Origin: Clostridiales bacterium
GTDB taxonomy: Bacteria > Bacillota > Clostridia > Lachnospirales > Lachnospiraceae
Length of the DNA: 11,059 nt
Reading direction: 5' to 3'
Assembly: GCA_019420405.1 (NCBI GenBank)
Contig: JAHZHF010000080.1
Coordinates: 1-11,059 of the forward strand
In this document: piece by piece, positions 1 to 6,731 of the stretch
How positions within the stretch are numbered: position 1 is the stretch's first letter
Layout of the letters: each line of letters starts with the position of its first letter
Program-made: the position numbers and the translations under genes
Notes under the pieces: generated by a model
The model's input: the letters and a program-made list of their open reading frames with translations, nothing else
Told to the model about the DNA's origin: nothing
Databases searched by the model: none

Positions 1-24
1 CGTCCCTGTTTTCGGACGTTTTTT
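1..24 (+). terminator. Possible rho-independent terminator, partial
   Basis: CGTCC (1-5) can pair with GGACG (14-18), and TTTTTT follows at 19-24. The stem is short and may continue to the left of the window. It lies inside the presumed element end, so it could be part of that structure rather than the terminator of an upstream gene. Confidence 0.35.
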
Positions 25-53
25 CATACGGGAGTTAATGAACTAAATAGCTG
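1..53. repeat. Right end of a palindromic repeat element (copy 0), cut by the window edge
   Basis: Positions 34-53 read GTTAATGAACTAAATAGCTG. This is the reverse complement, with one change, of the left terminus of the element starting at 10822. The stretch just inside it (CTGTTTTC at 6-13, then GGGAG at 30-34) lines up with the same part of the element ending at 1165 (CTGTTTTC at 1119-1126, GGAG at 1143-1146). I read this as the right end of another family member whose body lies before the window. It sits about 18 bp upstream of the proB -35 box. The call rests on the terminus only, as the matching left arm cannot be seen. Confidence 0.6.
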
Positions 54-70
54 TAACTATTACGAAATGG

Positions 71-99
71 TTGCCATCCCCCGTCCTGTATGATACGAT
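71..99 (+). promoter_or_regulatory. Predicted sigma-A promoter of proB
   Basis: TTGCCA (71-76) and TACGAT (94-99) are separated by 17 bp, and TG at 91-92 makes an extended -10. The expected transcript start is near 106, giving a leader of about 45 nt before the proB ATG. No attenuator or riboswitch is visible in that leader. The ribosome binding site AAAAGGAG (137-144) lies 7 nt from the ATG. Confidence 0.7.
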
Positions 100-151
100 A
101 TGGCTGTTATGATTTCTGATTCACGTTTACAAAAGGAAAAGGAGTAACATC

Positions 152-955
152 ATGGGACTTTATAATAACAGAATCGTAGTAAAAGTAGGAACATCAACAC
201 TCACCAACGACGCGGGAAAAAGTGACCTGCGCGCCACTGACCGCCTTGTCTGCACACTCGCCGACATTCAAAATATGGGATATGAGGTAATCCTCGTCTC
301 TTCCGGCGCAATCGCTGTTGGCAGAAACAAGCTGAATATGCATCTGAACCCTGACAGAGACAGTATGCGTATGAAGCAGGCCGCAGCCGCTGTGGGACAG
401 TGCAGCCTGATGTACCTCTATGACAAATTTTTCGGAGATTACGACAAGACAGTCGCTCAGATCCTTTTAAATGCGGAGGATATTGAAGACGAAGAAAAGA
501 AAGAAAATCTGACCAATACATTCAACGCTCTGCTGGAGATGGGCGTGATCCCGATCGTAAATGAAAACGACTCTGTCAGCTACAAGGAGATTGAATCTGA
601 GGACCGCCTTTTCGGAGACAACGATATGCTCTCCGCAGTCGTAGCCGTACTCTGCCGTGCGAAGAAGCTCGTCATCCTCTCGGATATTGACGGATTCTAC
701 GACAGTGATCCGAGACTCCATCCGAATGCAAAACTGATCGAGCAGATCGACCAGATCGATGACTCCGTGCTCTCCCTTGCAGGCGGTGCAGGTTCCCGCC
801 GTGGAACAGGCGGTATGCGTACAAAAGTCCAGGCCGCACAACTCGCCACCTCTCAGGGAACTGACACGATTGTTACGAACGGAAAGAGACCGGAGGCACT
901 GTATGATATCGTAAAAGGCGTCAAAGCAGGAACGCTGTTTACCGGGAAAATCTAA
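152..955 (+). CDS. proB: Glutamate 5-kinase (gamma-glutamyl kinase), short form without PUA domain
   Basis: Cytoplasmic enzyme that phosphorylates L-glutamate with ATP to gamma-glutamyl phosphate, the first and normally feedback-controlled step of proline synthesis. The 267 residues cover the amino-acid kinase fold: VVKVGTSTL at 9-17 with Lys11, VSSGAIAVG at 49-57, NENDSV at 138-143, FGDNDMLSA at 154-162, SDIDGFYDSDP at 177-187 and the glycine-rich GTGGMRTK at 218-225. The C-terminal PUA domain of the roughly 367-residue E. coli enzyme is absent, as in many Gram-positive short forms. The ATG at 152 has a good Shine-Dalgarno. The usual partner proA is not adjacent. Instead the gene has its own promoter and is bracketed by palindromic elements ending at 53 and starting at 966. 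Identification is firm; the regulatory consequence of lacking PUA is inference. Confidence 0.96.
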   Translation: MGLYNNRIVVKVGTSTLTNDAGKSDLRATDRLVCTLADIQNMGYEVILVSSGAIAVGRNKLNMHLNPDRDSMRMKQAAAAVGQCSLMYLYDKFFGDYDKTVAQILLNAEDIEDEEKKENLTNTFNALLEMGVIPIVNENDSVSYKEIESEDRLFGDNDMLSAVVAVLCRAKKLVILSDIDGFYDSDPRLHPNAKLIEQIDQIDDSVLSLAGGAGSRRGTGGMRTKVQAAQLATSQGTDTIVTNGKRPEALYDIVKGVKAGTLFTGKI

Positions 956-965
956 AGTCGGGGTT

Positions 966-1165
966 CGCTGTTTTGTTCACTAACCTCTTTGGCTAAACAT
1001 CCGAAAACAGAGCGTATTTGCAAAGAGGTATTCTGCAAAGACACAGGTGTGTACGGGTTCCGGCAAAAGTCACCCTCCCACACCTGTGTCTTCGCAGAAA
1101 AGGTCTCATAATAGGGCTCTGTTTTCTGGTCTGTTCAGAGGGAGGAGTTAGTAACAATATAGCGG
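966..1165. repeat. Palindromic repeat element, copy 1 (about 200 bp)
   Basis: An imperfect inverted repeat that begins about 10 bp after the proB stop. Left terminus CGCTGTTTTGTTCACTAAC (966-984) and right terminus GTTAGTAACAATATAGCGG (1147-1165) are inverted relatives. Next inward, GAAAACAGAGC (1003-1013) pairs with 1116-1126. The core arms 1031-1051 and 1079-1099 match at 20 of 21 positions around a 27-nt loop. The midpoint of the termini (1065.5) equals the midpoint of the core arms, so this is one nested structure. The block GTATTCTG (1028-1035) sits at nearly the same offset as in the copy at 10822. Any open frames inside are short and show no family features. It would fold into a long hairpin in the proB 3' untranslated region. 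Confidence 0.8.
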
Positions 1166-1176
1166 ACAGAAACAGA

Positions 1177-1234
1177 GGCGCGGCCTGTAAGTCTTACGCA
1201 TGTGAAAGACTTACAGCCGCGCCGTTTTGTTTTT
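1177..1234 (+). terminator. Rho-independent terminator downstream of proB
   Basis: Arms 1177-1195 and 1206-1223 pair along their full length (GGCGCGG...AAGTCTT with its complement) apart from one bulged C. The loop is 10 nt and GTTTTGTTTTT follows at 1224-1234. The T-rich tail is only on the + strand side, so it stops transcription coming from proB and copy 1. It lies in the gap between palindromic copies 1 and 2. Confidence 0.85.
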
Positions 1235-1452
1235 CAGCCTGTTTTGCGGAGAACATTTCCGTCAGGGAATGCGCAGGAAGCGGAGCAGACGATTTGAAGA
1301 GTGCTTTCTGAGTCCGGGAAGGTGTGTGGAGTGTGACTTTTGCTGGAACACGAAACACACCTTCCCGGAACTCAGAATTCCCTTATCCAAACACTCCGCC
1401 CGCTTCCGTACACACTTACTTCCACCGGAAATGTTATTGTGCTAAATAGCTG
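1235..1452. repeat. Palindromic repeat element, copy 2 (about 218 bp), overlapping the end of the permease gene
   Basis: Left terminus from 1235 (CAGCCTGTTTTG, then AACATTTCCG at 1252-1261); right terminus CGGAAATGTT (1426-1435) running on to CTAAATAGCTG (1442-1452). Further in, GGAAGCGG (1276-1283) has its complement near 1401-1407. The core arms 1308-1327 and 1355-1375 match except for one inserted base. Relative to the left end, GGAAGCGG is at offset 41, TTTGAA at 58 and TTCTG at 71. In the copy at 10822 the same blocks are at 40, 58 and 71, which shows common descent. The last 19 bp (1434-1452) lie inside the - strand permease gene. Confidence 0.8.
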
Positions 1453-4148
1453 TCCTTCAGCACCTTCCTCCCCGCCATCATCATGGCTCCCGCGCACAGA
1501 CTCAGATCCAGCACTGCCACCGCGATCAGGTATCCGGATGAAATCATTCCCTGCGGATGAAGGTACAGGTACACTTTCGTCATAAAGTAGTACAGTACTT
1601 TCTGAACGATCCAGTAGACGATCACAGTCGCCCCGCAGGCACAGATTCCGTATCTTAATCCTTCTTTTAAGAGCATCTTCAGAAAGCCGGAATCCGTGAT
1701 TCCCATCGCCCGCAGGATGGAGAACTCATATCTTCTCTCAGCCACCAGATACTGCATACTGTTCATGATATGCAGAAGGCTGATTCCCAGAAGCACCGCC
1801 GCGATTCCATAGAAGAACATGATCTGCTGGTTCAGATACAGGTTCTGGGCCTCGATCTGACCGGTATAGTCCCGGACCGCGCACCGGCTGATCCCGGATA
1901 TCATTGTTCTGAGTTCATCCGCTGCCGCCGCAGCGTCCGCTCCCTCCTCCAGGGAAATGCTGACGGTCTGGTAACCCGTGACTCCGAAGTTCTGCTCCAT
2001 CTGCTCATTTGTCATAATAATATCTACAGCTCTCTGGCCATCATCTCCGATATAATTCTCCACCTTTCCAAGGGGACGGCTCGCCATCGCTGCGATCTTA
2101 AGATCGTTTGTCCTGTAGTCATTCTCTTCTCCCAGGAACCTCAGCATGTCCGCTTCCGGCTCCGGGTCACGGGGTGTCCGGATCTCCAGGGTATCTCCGA
2201 CTTCCAGTGTGATGCCGTCATAATTTCCCTGTCCGTCCATCAGCGTTTTCATAATCACTGTATTCTCTTCGCGCATCCGGTCAGGATCGATCTCTCCCTC
2301 CAGGAGATAATCATTGAGGCTTTCAAGCATCTCGTCATCATAGCCGTATATATTGACCTTAAGCCTGTAGTCATCCTCTCCTGTCTGTACAATCATTCCA
2401 TTATATTTCTCCATAATCACCGGATCCGGATCAAATCCCTCTTCCTCCGCCACCTCGGCATAAAATGATTTCCAGAGAAAAGTTCCGTCATCCAGCGGGA
2501 TCTCCCCCAGCATGTACCGGACCGGCAGAACACTTTCCAGCCCTTTTATCTGCTTTATCTGTTCCACTGTCTGCACCGGAATGGTATCGGACAGGCTGTC
2601 CGACTCCTCATACACCTGGATATCCGATCCCAGTCCATCATCCGCTGCAAAAGTAAGCTCGTTGTTGATCCTTGTATTCTCCGTCACATATGCTGTTCCG
2701 AGAAAGAGCACGCTTCCGATAGACAGAGAGAGCAGAATCCCGATGAAAGTGCCTTTCCTTGAAAACATAAACCGTTTCGTCAGGATCCCGGTCAGGTTCT
2801 CGTGCTTCAGACTGTAGATCTTCCTGTTTTTCCTTCCCTTTTCCGTATCTCTGCTGATCATCTGGCGCAGGGTGAGGGAGCGCATCTTCCTCACAAGGAT
2901 CAGACTGATTACCACAAGAAAGAGGATAAGGAAAACAGCGCCTCCCACGATCATCCTCCAGTCAATATGAAACGCCCCTGCATCCGGCAGATCCGATACT
3001 GACAGTGCCGACGCAGTCTCCTCTGTGCTGACGCCACTGTGTACCGACACATTCCGCGTAATAAAAATCCTTCCCACTCTTCCGTAAATCAGCGCGGCAA
3101 TCCCGTTGCCCAGCACACATCCTGCTGCGTAGCCGCCGAAGAAAATCATCAGCAGCTCCATAAGGAGCACTCCGGCCGTTCCCCCGTCCGTCATCCCCAG
3201 AGTCTGCATCACGCTGTACTGAGACAGCCGCTTTAACACAGACACCTGGAAAATGCTGTAAATGATAAACACAGCGAAGAAGCCCAGCGCGATCAGCACC
3301 GCTGTCTCTGTCAGGACCTCATTTTCATTCAGATTTCCCCATACATAAGGAATCCCCATCACAGGATCTTTCAGCGCCTGCAAGATTTCCGAAGGAGTCA
3401 GCGCTGCCGCGTCTGCGCCCACATATCCGGCAAGTCCGTTGTTCCGGGCAACCGTGCTTCCATCGATACCATACTGATCGGTAAATGCTTTGATCTGATC
3501 ATATGTCGGAGCGGACTCCTCAAACTTCAGATACACAAAACTCCCATTCATCCCATAGTCCAGATCCGGGCTCACAAAAACCTGCATAGAGCCTCCCAGC
3601 AGTTCACCCAGCTTCTCCGGCATCTCTGTCAGTATCCCGGACAGGACAAATGTCTCGCCGTCCAGTTCTATCTCAGCGCCCGGTTCCGGACGGACACCCA
3701 GGTTGCGGAGAATCTGCGCATCCGCTGCCATCTCATTGACCGTCTCCGGCATCTTCCCTGCCAGCAGCTCCCGGTCCATCATCTCAAGATAAGCGTCATC
3801 ACCGGTCACATACTGGATGTCAAAAGGCTCTGTAATTGCCTTTTTCACCGTTTCAACTCCGTACTTTTCCACACGGAAACCATCTCCATCTAGGTTTTCC
3901 TCACCGGTTCCATTTTTCTCCACATCAGACTGGAATGTCTCAAACCACGGAAGGTCGGCACGTGTCTCATAGTGCCAGTCCCCGTATTCTGTCCTTGCAT
4001 TCTCCTTCGCAGCTTCCTTCCCGCTCGCAAAAAGAGAACCCACTCCTGTCAGCAGCGCCGCAGATAACAGGATTCCGACAAACAATGCAGCTGTCTGTTT
4101 CTTATAATATCTCAGGTAGGCAAAAGAAAGTCTCAGAAGATTTCTCAT
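1434..4148 (-). CDS. FtsX/MacB-type ABC transporter permease, two FtsX domains
   Basis: Membrane permease of 904 residues working with the ATPase encoded just upstream (4145-4918). The ATG overlaps the ATPase stop by 4 bp (ATGA) and has GGTGA 6 nt before it, so the two are translationally coupled. Eight membrane segments are visible, in two repeats: about 20-41, 281-303, 325-355 and 399-419, then 468-487 and three near the C-terminus (IMFFYGIAAVLLGISLLHIMNSM, the region after LKEGLRYG, and GYLIAVAVLDLSLCAGAMM). A large extracytoplasmic domain follows the first TM of each half, as in MacB-like periplasmic-core permeases. Family members export or detoxify peptides, act on envelope lipids or lipoproteins, or use ATP hydrolysis for mechanical work across the membrane; the substrate here is unknown. 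It is much longer than BceB (about 650 residues). The final codons, encoding SYLAQ and the stop, come from the terminal repeat of palindromic copy 2. Confidence 0.9.
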   Translation of the reverse strand: MRNLLRLSFAYLRYYKKQTAALFVGILLSAALLTGVGSLFASGKEAAKENARTEYGDWHYETRADLPWFETFQSDVEKNGTGEENLDGDGFRVEKYGVETVKKAITEPFDIQYVTGDDAYLEMMDRELLAGKMPETVNEMAADAQILRNLGVRPEPGAEIELDGETFVLSGILTEMPEKLGELLGGSMQVFVSPDLDYGMNGSFVYLKFEESAPTYDQIKAFTDQYGIDGSTVARNNGLAGYVGADAAALTPSEILQALKDPVMGIPYVWGNLNENEVLTETAVLIALGFFAVFIIYSIFQVSVLKRLSQYSVMQTLGMTDGGTAGVLLMELLMIFFGGYAAGCVLGNGIAALIYGRVGRIFITRNVSVHSGVSTEETASALSVSDLPDAGAFHIDWRMIVGGAVFLILFLVVISLILVRKMRSLTLRQMISRDTEKGRKNRKIYSLKHENLTGILTKRFMFSRKGTFIGILLSLSIGSVLFLGTAYVTENTRINNELTFAADDGLGSDIQVYEESDSLSDTIPVQTVEQIKQIKGLESVLPVRYMLGEIPLDDGTFLWKSFYAEVAEEEGFDPDPVIMEKYNGMIVQTGEDDYRLKVNIYGYDDEMLESLNDYLLEGEIDPDRMREENTVIMKTLMDGQGNYDGITLEVGDTLEIRTPRDPEPEADMLRFLGEENDYRTNDLKIAAMASRPLGKVENYIGDDGQRAVDIIMTNEQMEQNFGVTGYQTVSISLEEGADAAAAADELRTMISGISRCAVRDYTGQIEAQNLYLNQQIMFFYGIAAVLLGISLLHIMNSMQYLVAERRYEFSILRAMGITDSGFLKMLLKEGLRYGICACGATVIVYWIVQKVLYYFMTKVYLYLHPQGMISSGYLIAVAVLDLSLCAGAMMMAGRKVLKDSYLAQ

Positions 4149-4918
4149 AACCGGTCACCGCCTTTCACTGCGGTTCGGCCCGATAAGACCTGTCTTGCTG
4201 ATTCGTCCGCTCTCGCTTCTTCATGATTTTTTCCGGCGTACTTGCTTCCCCTGTCATACAGCATTCCATCCTCGATCCGTATGATTCGGTCGCACGCCTG
4301 AGCCAGTGCTTCGTTGTGCGTCACCATCAGGATGGTCTGGCTGTATTTCCTGCTGCTCTCCTTTAACAGTCCCATAACCTCCACCGTAGTCGCAGAATCA
4401 AGGTTGCCGGTGGGCTCATCGGCGAGAATCAGGGCAGGTTTGTTCGCCAGTGCCCTGGCAAGGGCCGTCCTCTGCTGCTGTCCGCCGGAGAGTTCATTGG
4501 GATAACGCTTCCTCTTCTCCCAAAGCCCCAGTTCTTTTAAAAGTTCTCTGATGTATTCGTGATCTACATGTTTTCCCCTGTCAAATGTAACCGGGAGCGC
4601 CACGTTATCATACACGTTCAGAACCGGCATCAGACTGTAATTCTGGAATACAAACCCGATGTTCCTCCGCCGGAAAACAGTCAGTTCCTTCCTGTTCAGC
4701 GCCGCGATATCATGTCCCCGTATGATAATCTGTCCCTGCGTGGGCGTGTCCAGCCCGCCGATCAGATTTAAGAGCGTGCTCTTTCCTGATCCTGAAGTGC
4801 CGACAATGGCGATAAATTCTCCCTGTCTGACCGTGAAAGATACATCTTTCAGCGCATGAACCTTATTCTCCTTCTCTCCATAGATCTTGTGGATCTGTCT
4901 CACCTTAAGTATTTCCAT
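4145..4918 (-). CDS. ABC transporter ATPase of the LolD/MacB/BceA type
   Basis: Cytoplasmic ATPase of 257 residues that powers the FtsX-type permease downstream. Counting from the chosen start: Walker A GTSGSGKST at 40-48, Q-loop Gln92, signature LSGGQ at 143-147, Walker B LILADEP ending at 169 with catalytic Glu168, D-loop GNLDSAT and switch His201. The pattern NIGFVFQNYSLMPVLNVYDNV is typical of the MacB/LolD/BceA group. An in-frame ATG 27 bp upstream (4945) has no Shine-Dalgarno, whereas the ATG at 4918 is preceded by GGAAAGGGG and starts the conserved domain, so I chose 4918. The tail after about residue 230 is polar and specific to this protein. Upstream lie three direct repeats and a possible promoter, pointing to control by the neighbouring response regulator. 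Confidence 0.93.
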   Translation of the reverse strand: MEILKVRQIHKIYGEKENKVHALKDVSFTVRQGEFIAIVGTSGSGKSTLLNLIGGLDTPTQGQIIIRGHDIAALNRKELTVFRRRNIGFVFQNYSLMPVLNVYDNVALPVTFDRGKHVDHEYIRELLKELGLWEKRKRYPNELSGGQQQRTALARALANKPALILADEPTGNLDSATTVEVMGLLKESSRKYSQTILMVTHNEALAQACDRIIRIEDGMLYDRGSKYAGKNHEEARADESARQVLSGRTAVKGGDRL

Positions 4919-5017
4919 CTGTAAATCCCCTTTCCGCACAGTCATGCAGGCATACGAAGGATTCTCCAGTAAAGTTAAACCTTCCCGCTGCGTAGCTGTG
5001 TTTTCTGATCTATAAAA

Positions 5018-5077
5018 AGAATAGCAGACAGTTCTTTCACCGTCCTGACAGTTTTCATATCAGATTCTGACAGTTTT
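5018..5077 (-). promoter_or_regulatory. Putative response-regulator binding repeats and promoter before the ABC exporter genes
   Basis: Read on the + strand, CTGACAGTTTT occurs identically at 5045-5055 and 5067-5077, and CAGACAGTTCT at 5025-5035. The spacings are 20 and 22 bp, about two helical turns, all in one orientation. That is the usual arrangement for OmpR/PhoB-type regulators. On the - strand TATTCT (5023-5018) preceded by TGC makes an extended -10 immediately after the third repeat. The -35 position (5046-5041, AGGACG) is poor, as expected for an activated promoter. The outermost repeat lies within the last codons of the kinase gene. The leader to the ATPase start would be about 95 nt. 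Confidence 0.55.
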
Positions 5078-5981
5078 GTAAGAAAACGGAAAACGTGCTT
5101 CCCTTTCCGCGCTCAGACGCCACAGTCATATACCCTTTCTCGTGCTCCAGAATCAGTCTGGATAAATAGAGTCCGATCCCGGATCCTTCCAGATTCTCCA
5201 CATCCTTGCTCCGGTAAAAACGCTTGAAGATCTCTGTCAGTTCCTCCTCCCGGATCCCGATTCCGTTATCCCGAACCAAAATCTCCGTATACAGCTCCAT
5301 CGGTTTGACCGCGATCGTGACCTGTCCGCCGTTTTCTGTATATTTCACCGCGTTTTCCAGAAGATTGACAAGAACCTCCGCCGTCCACTTCCTGTTATGC
5401 CAGAGAGTCCAATCTGCAAACGGCTCTGTGGTAATCCGGATCGCCTTTTTGTCCGCTTTATCCAGCACTGCCGAAACCGCGTCAAGAATCGTATCCCTGA
5501 TTGACAGCGGTTCTGCCTCAAACACAACAGCGCCCTGCTCCAGATTCACCATCTTGAACAGGGACTGCAGGATCCAGTCGATCTTCTCTGACTGCTGCTT
5601 CATCTTATGCAGGAATTTCTTTCTTGTCCTGTCATCCAGTTTCTCATCTTCCAGCATCTCCCGGTACATCATCAGCCCGGCAAGGGGAGTCTTCAATTGA
5701 TGGGACATGTTGGAAATCAGGCTTTTCACCTGTTCCTTCTCCTGCTCCGCGCGGAGGATTCCCCCGTCCACTTTCTCCTGAATCCGCTTCGCCTTGGATG
5801 AAAGCGCTGATATCTCTCCTTCCTTTATATCAGACTGTGAGATCTCTTCTCCGTCCAGAATCTCATCCAGCATCCGGTCAATCACCCGGTACATCTTCCG
5901 GTTCCGCCGCCATCCGTACACGCATCCGCCTGCCGCGGCAGCAAGGAGTACTGCCAGAACAGCCGTAAGTCCTGACATCAT
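5055..5981 (-). CDS. Sensor histidine kinase, small, single N-terminal membrane segment
   Basis: Autophosphorylating kinase of 308 residues paired with the OmpR-type regulator, whose stop it overlaps (ATGA). One membrane segment at about 5-24 is followed directly by a charged linker (25-85) with coiled-coil character. The HisKA box SHQLKTPLAG has phospho-acceptor His94. The catalytic domain shows N-box NLLENAVKYT with Asn206/Asn210, G1 DNGIGI at 238-243, the FKRFYRS segment at 252-258 and G2 GSGIGLYLS at 266-274. There is no extracellular sensor domain and no second TM, so the kinase probably does not bind a ligand itself. By analogy with Bce-type modules the FtsX-like transporter may be the real sensor; that is inference. 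Two adjacent ATGs occur; the first gives the 4-bp overlap. Confidence 0.93.
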   Translation of the reverse strand: MMSGLTAVLAVLLAAAAGGCVYGWRRNRKMYRVIDRMLDEILDGEEISQSDIKEGEISALSSKAKRIQEKVDGGILRAEQEKEQVKSLISNMSHQLKTPLAGLMMYREMLEDEKLDDRTRKKFLHKMKQQSEKIDWILQSLFKMVNLEQGAVVFEAEPLSIRDTILDAVSAVLDKADKKAIRITTEPFADWTLWHNRKWTAEVLVNLLENAVKYTENGGQVTIAVKPMELYTEILVRDNGIGIREEELTEIFKRFYRSKDVENLEGSGIGLYLSRLILEHEKGYMTVASERGKGSTFSVFLQNCQNLI

Positions 5982-6655
5982 TCATCCCCCTCCTTCCAGA
6001 TATAACCGATCCCGTGGACAGTCCGTATTCTCTCCGGATGTTTCGGGTCCTCTTCCAGTTTCGTCCGGAGTCTGCGGATATTTACGGAAAGCGTATTCTC
6101 ATCTACAAATTTCCCCTGGCTGTCCCACACATGTTCCAGGATCTGCTCTTTGGAGAGAACCCGGTTCCGGTTCTCCACAAGATACAGAAGAAGCTGATAT
6201 TCATTCCGGCTCAGGAGGATCTCTTCTCCATCTCTGCTTACCCTGCAGCCGTCCTTATCGATGACGATCCCGCAGGAGACAAGCCTGCTGCCCTGCTCCG
6301 CTTTCTGAAGAATCTTCCGTATCCGCACTTTCAGAACAACAAGGGAGAACGGTTTCGACATGAAGTCCGCTGCTCCAAGTTCCAGCGCCTTCACCTCGTC
6401 CATCTCCGTATTCCGCGCAGTCAGCATAAATACCGGAATCTCCCCGTACTCGCTGATCGACCTGCACAGATCATATCCGCTGCCGTCCGGGAGATTGCAG
6501 TCCAGCAGGACAAGGTCATACCTGCTTTTCTTCAAAAGAGCCGCTGCCTCCCGCTTTGTTCCCGCGCACTCCGTTTCATAGCCATCCATTTTAAGTGAAA
6601 AAGAAAGCCCTTCCTGAAGATCTTCATCGTCTTCTACAATCAATATTCTGCTCAT
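5978..6655 (-). CDS. OmpR/PhoB-family response regulator
   Basis: DNA-binding regulator of 225 residues. The receiver domain (1-115) carries the acidic pair Glu8/Asp9 (plus Asp10), phospho-acceptor Asp52 in LVLLDCNLPDGSG, Thr79 and Lys101 in SKPFS. The C-terminal winged helix (about 125-220) has LSRNEYQLLLYL, the recognition region ENTLSVNIRRLRTKLEED and the terminal IRTVHGIGYIW motif. AGGAG precedes the ATG by 8 nt. It is first in the regulator-kinase pair and is likely to bind the direct repeats at 5025-5077 before the ABC genes. The organisation matches antimicrobial-peptide or envelope-stress systems, but the signal cannot be read from the sequence. Confidence 0.95.
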   Translation of the reverse strand: MSRILIVEDDEDLQEGLSFSLKMDGYETECAGTKREAAALLKKSRYDLVLLDCNLPDGSGYDLCRSISEYGEIPVFMLTARNTEMDEVKALELGAADFMSKPFSLVVLKVRIRKILQKAEQGSRLVSCGIVIDKDGCRVSRDGEEILLSRNEYQLLLYLVENRNRVLSKEQILEHVWDSQGKFVDENTLSVNIRRLRTKLEEDPKHPERIRTVHGIGYIWKEGDE

Positions 6656-6695
6656 ATGATTCTCCTGATTCTTTTATTTTCACTTTTCTGACGCA

Positions 6696-6704
6696 ATTCT
6701 AACA
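6696..6704 (-). promoter_or_regulatory. Possible extended -10 promoter for the regulator/kinase genes
   Basis: On the - strand TGTTAGAAT (6704-6696) is an extended -10 with TAGAAT as hexamer, about 40 bp before the regulator ATG. The expected -35 region has no good match. It lies in the 76-bp gap after the ABC-2 permease stop, where no terminator hairpin is evident, so read-through from the upstream operon is also possible. Confidence 0.45.
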
Positions 6705-6731
6705 CATCTTGATCAGGATCGCCATACCTTC

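Noticed and set aside
1018..1445. Open frames on the + strand between proB and the permease gene
   Set aside because: They run through the inverted repeats and the terminator hairpin, have no ribosome binding site and show no family resemblance. The repeat structure explains the DNA better.
1770..2468. Long + strand open frame opposite the permease gene
   Set aside because: It is antisense to a well-supported FtsX-type coding sequence, has no ribosome binding site, and its low-complexity, His/Ile-rich translation matches no family I know.
4919..4945. Upstream ATG for the ABC ATPase at 4945
   Set aside because: No Shine-Dalgarno is present there, while the ATG at 4918 has GGAAAGGGG upstream and begins the conserved domain.
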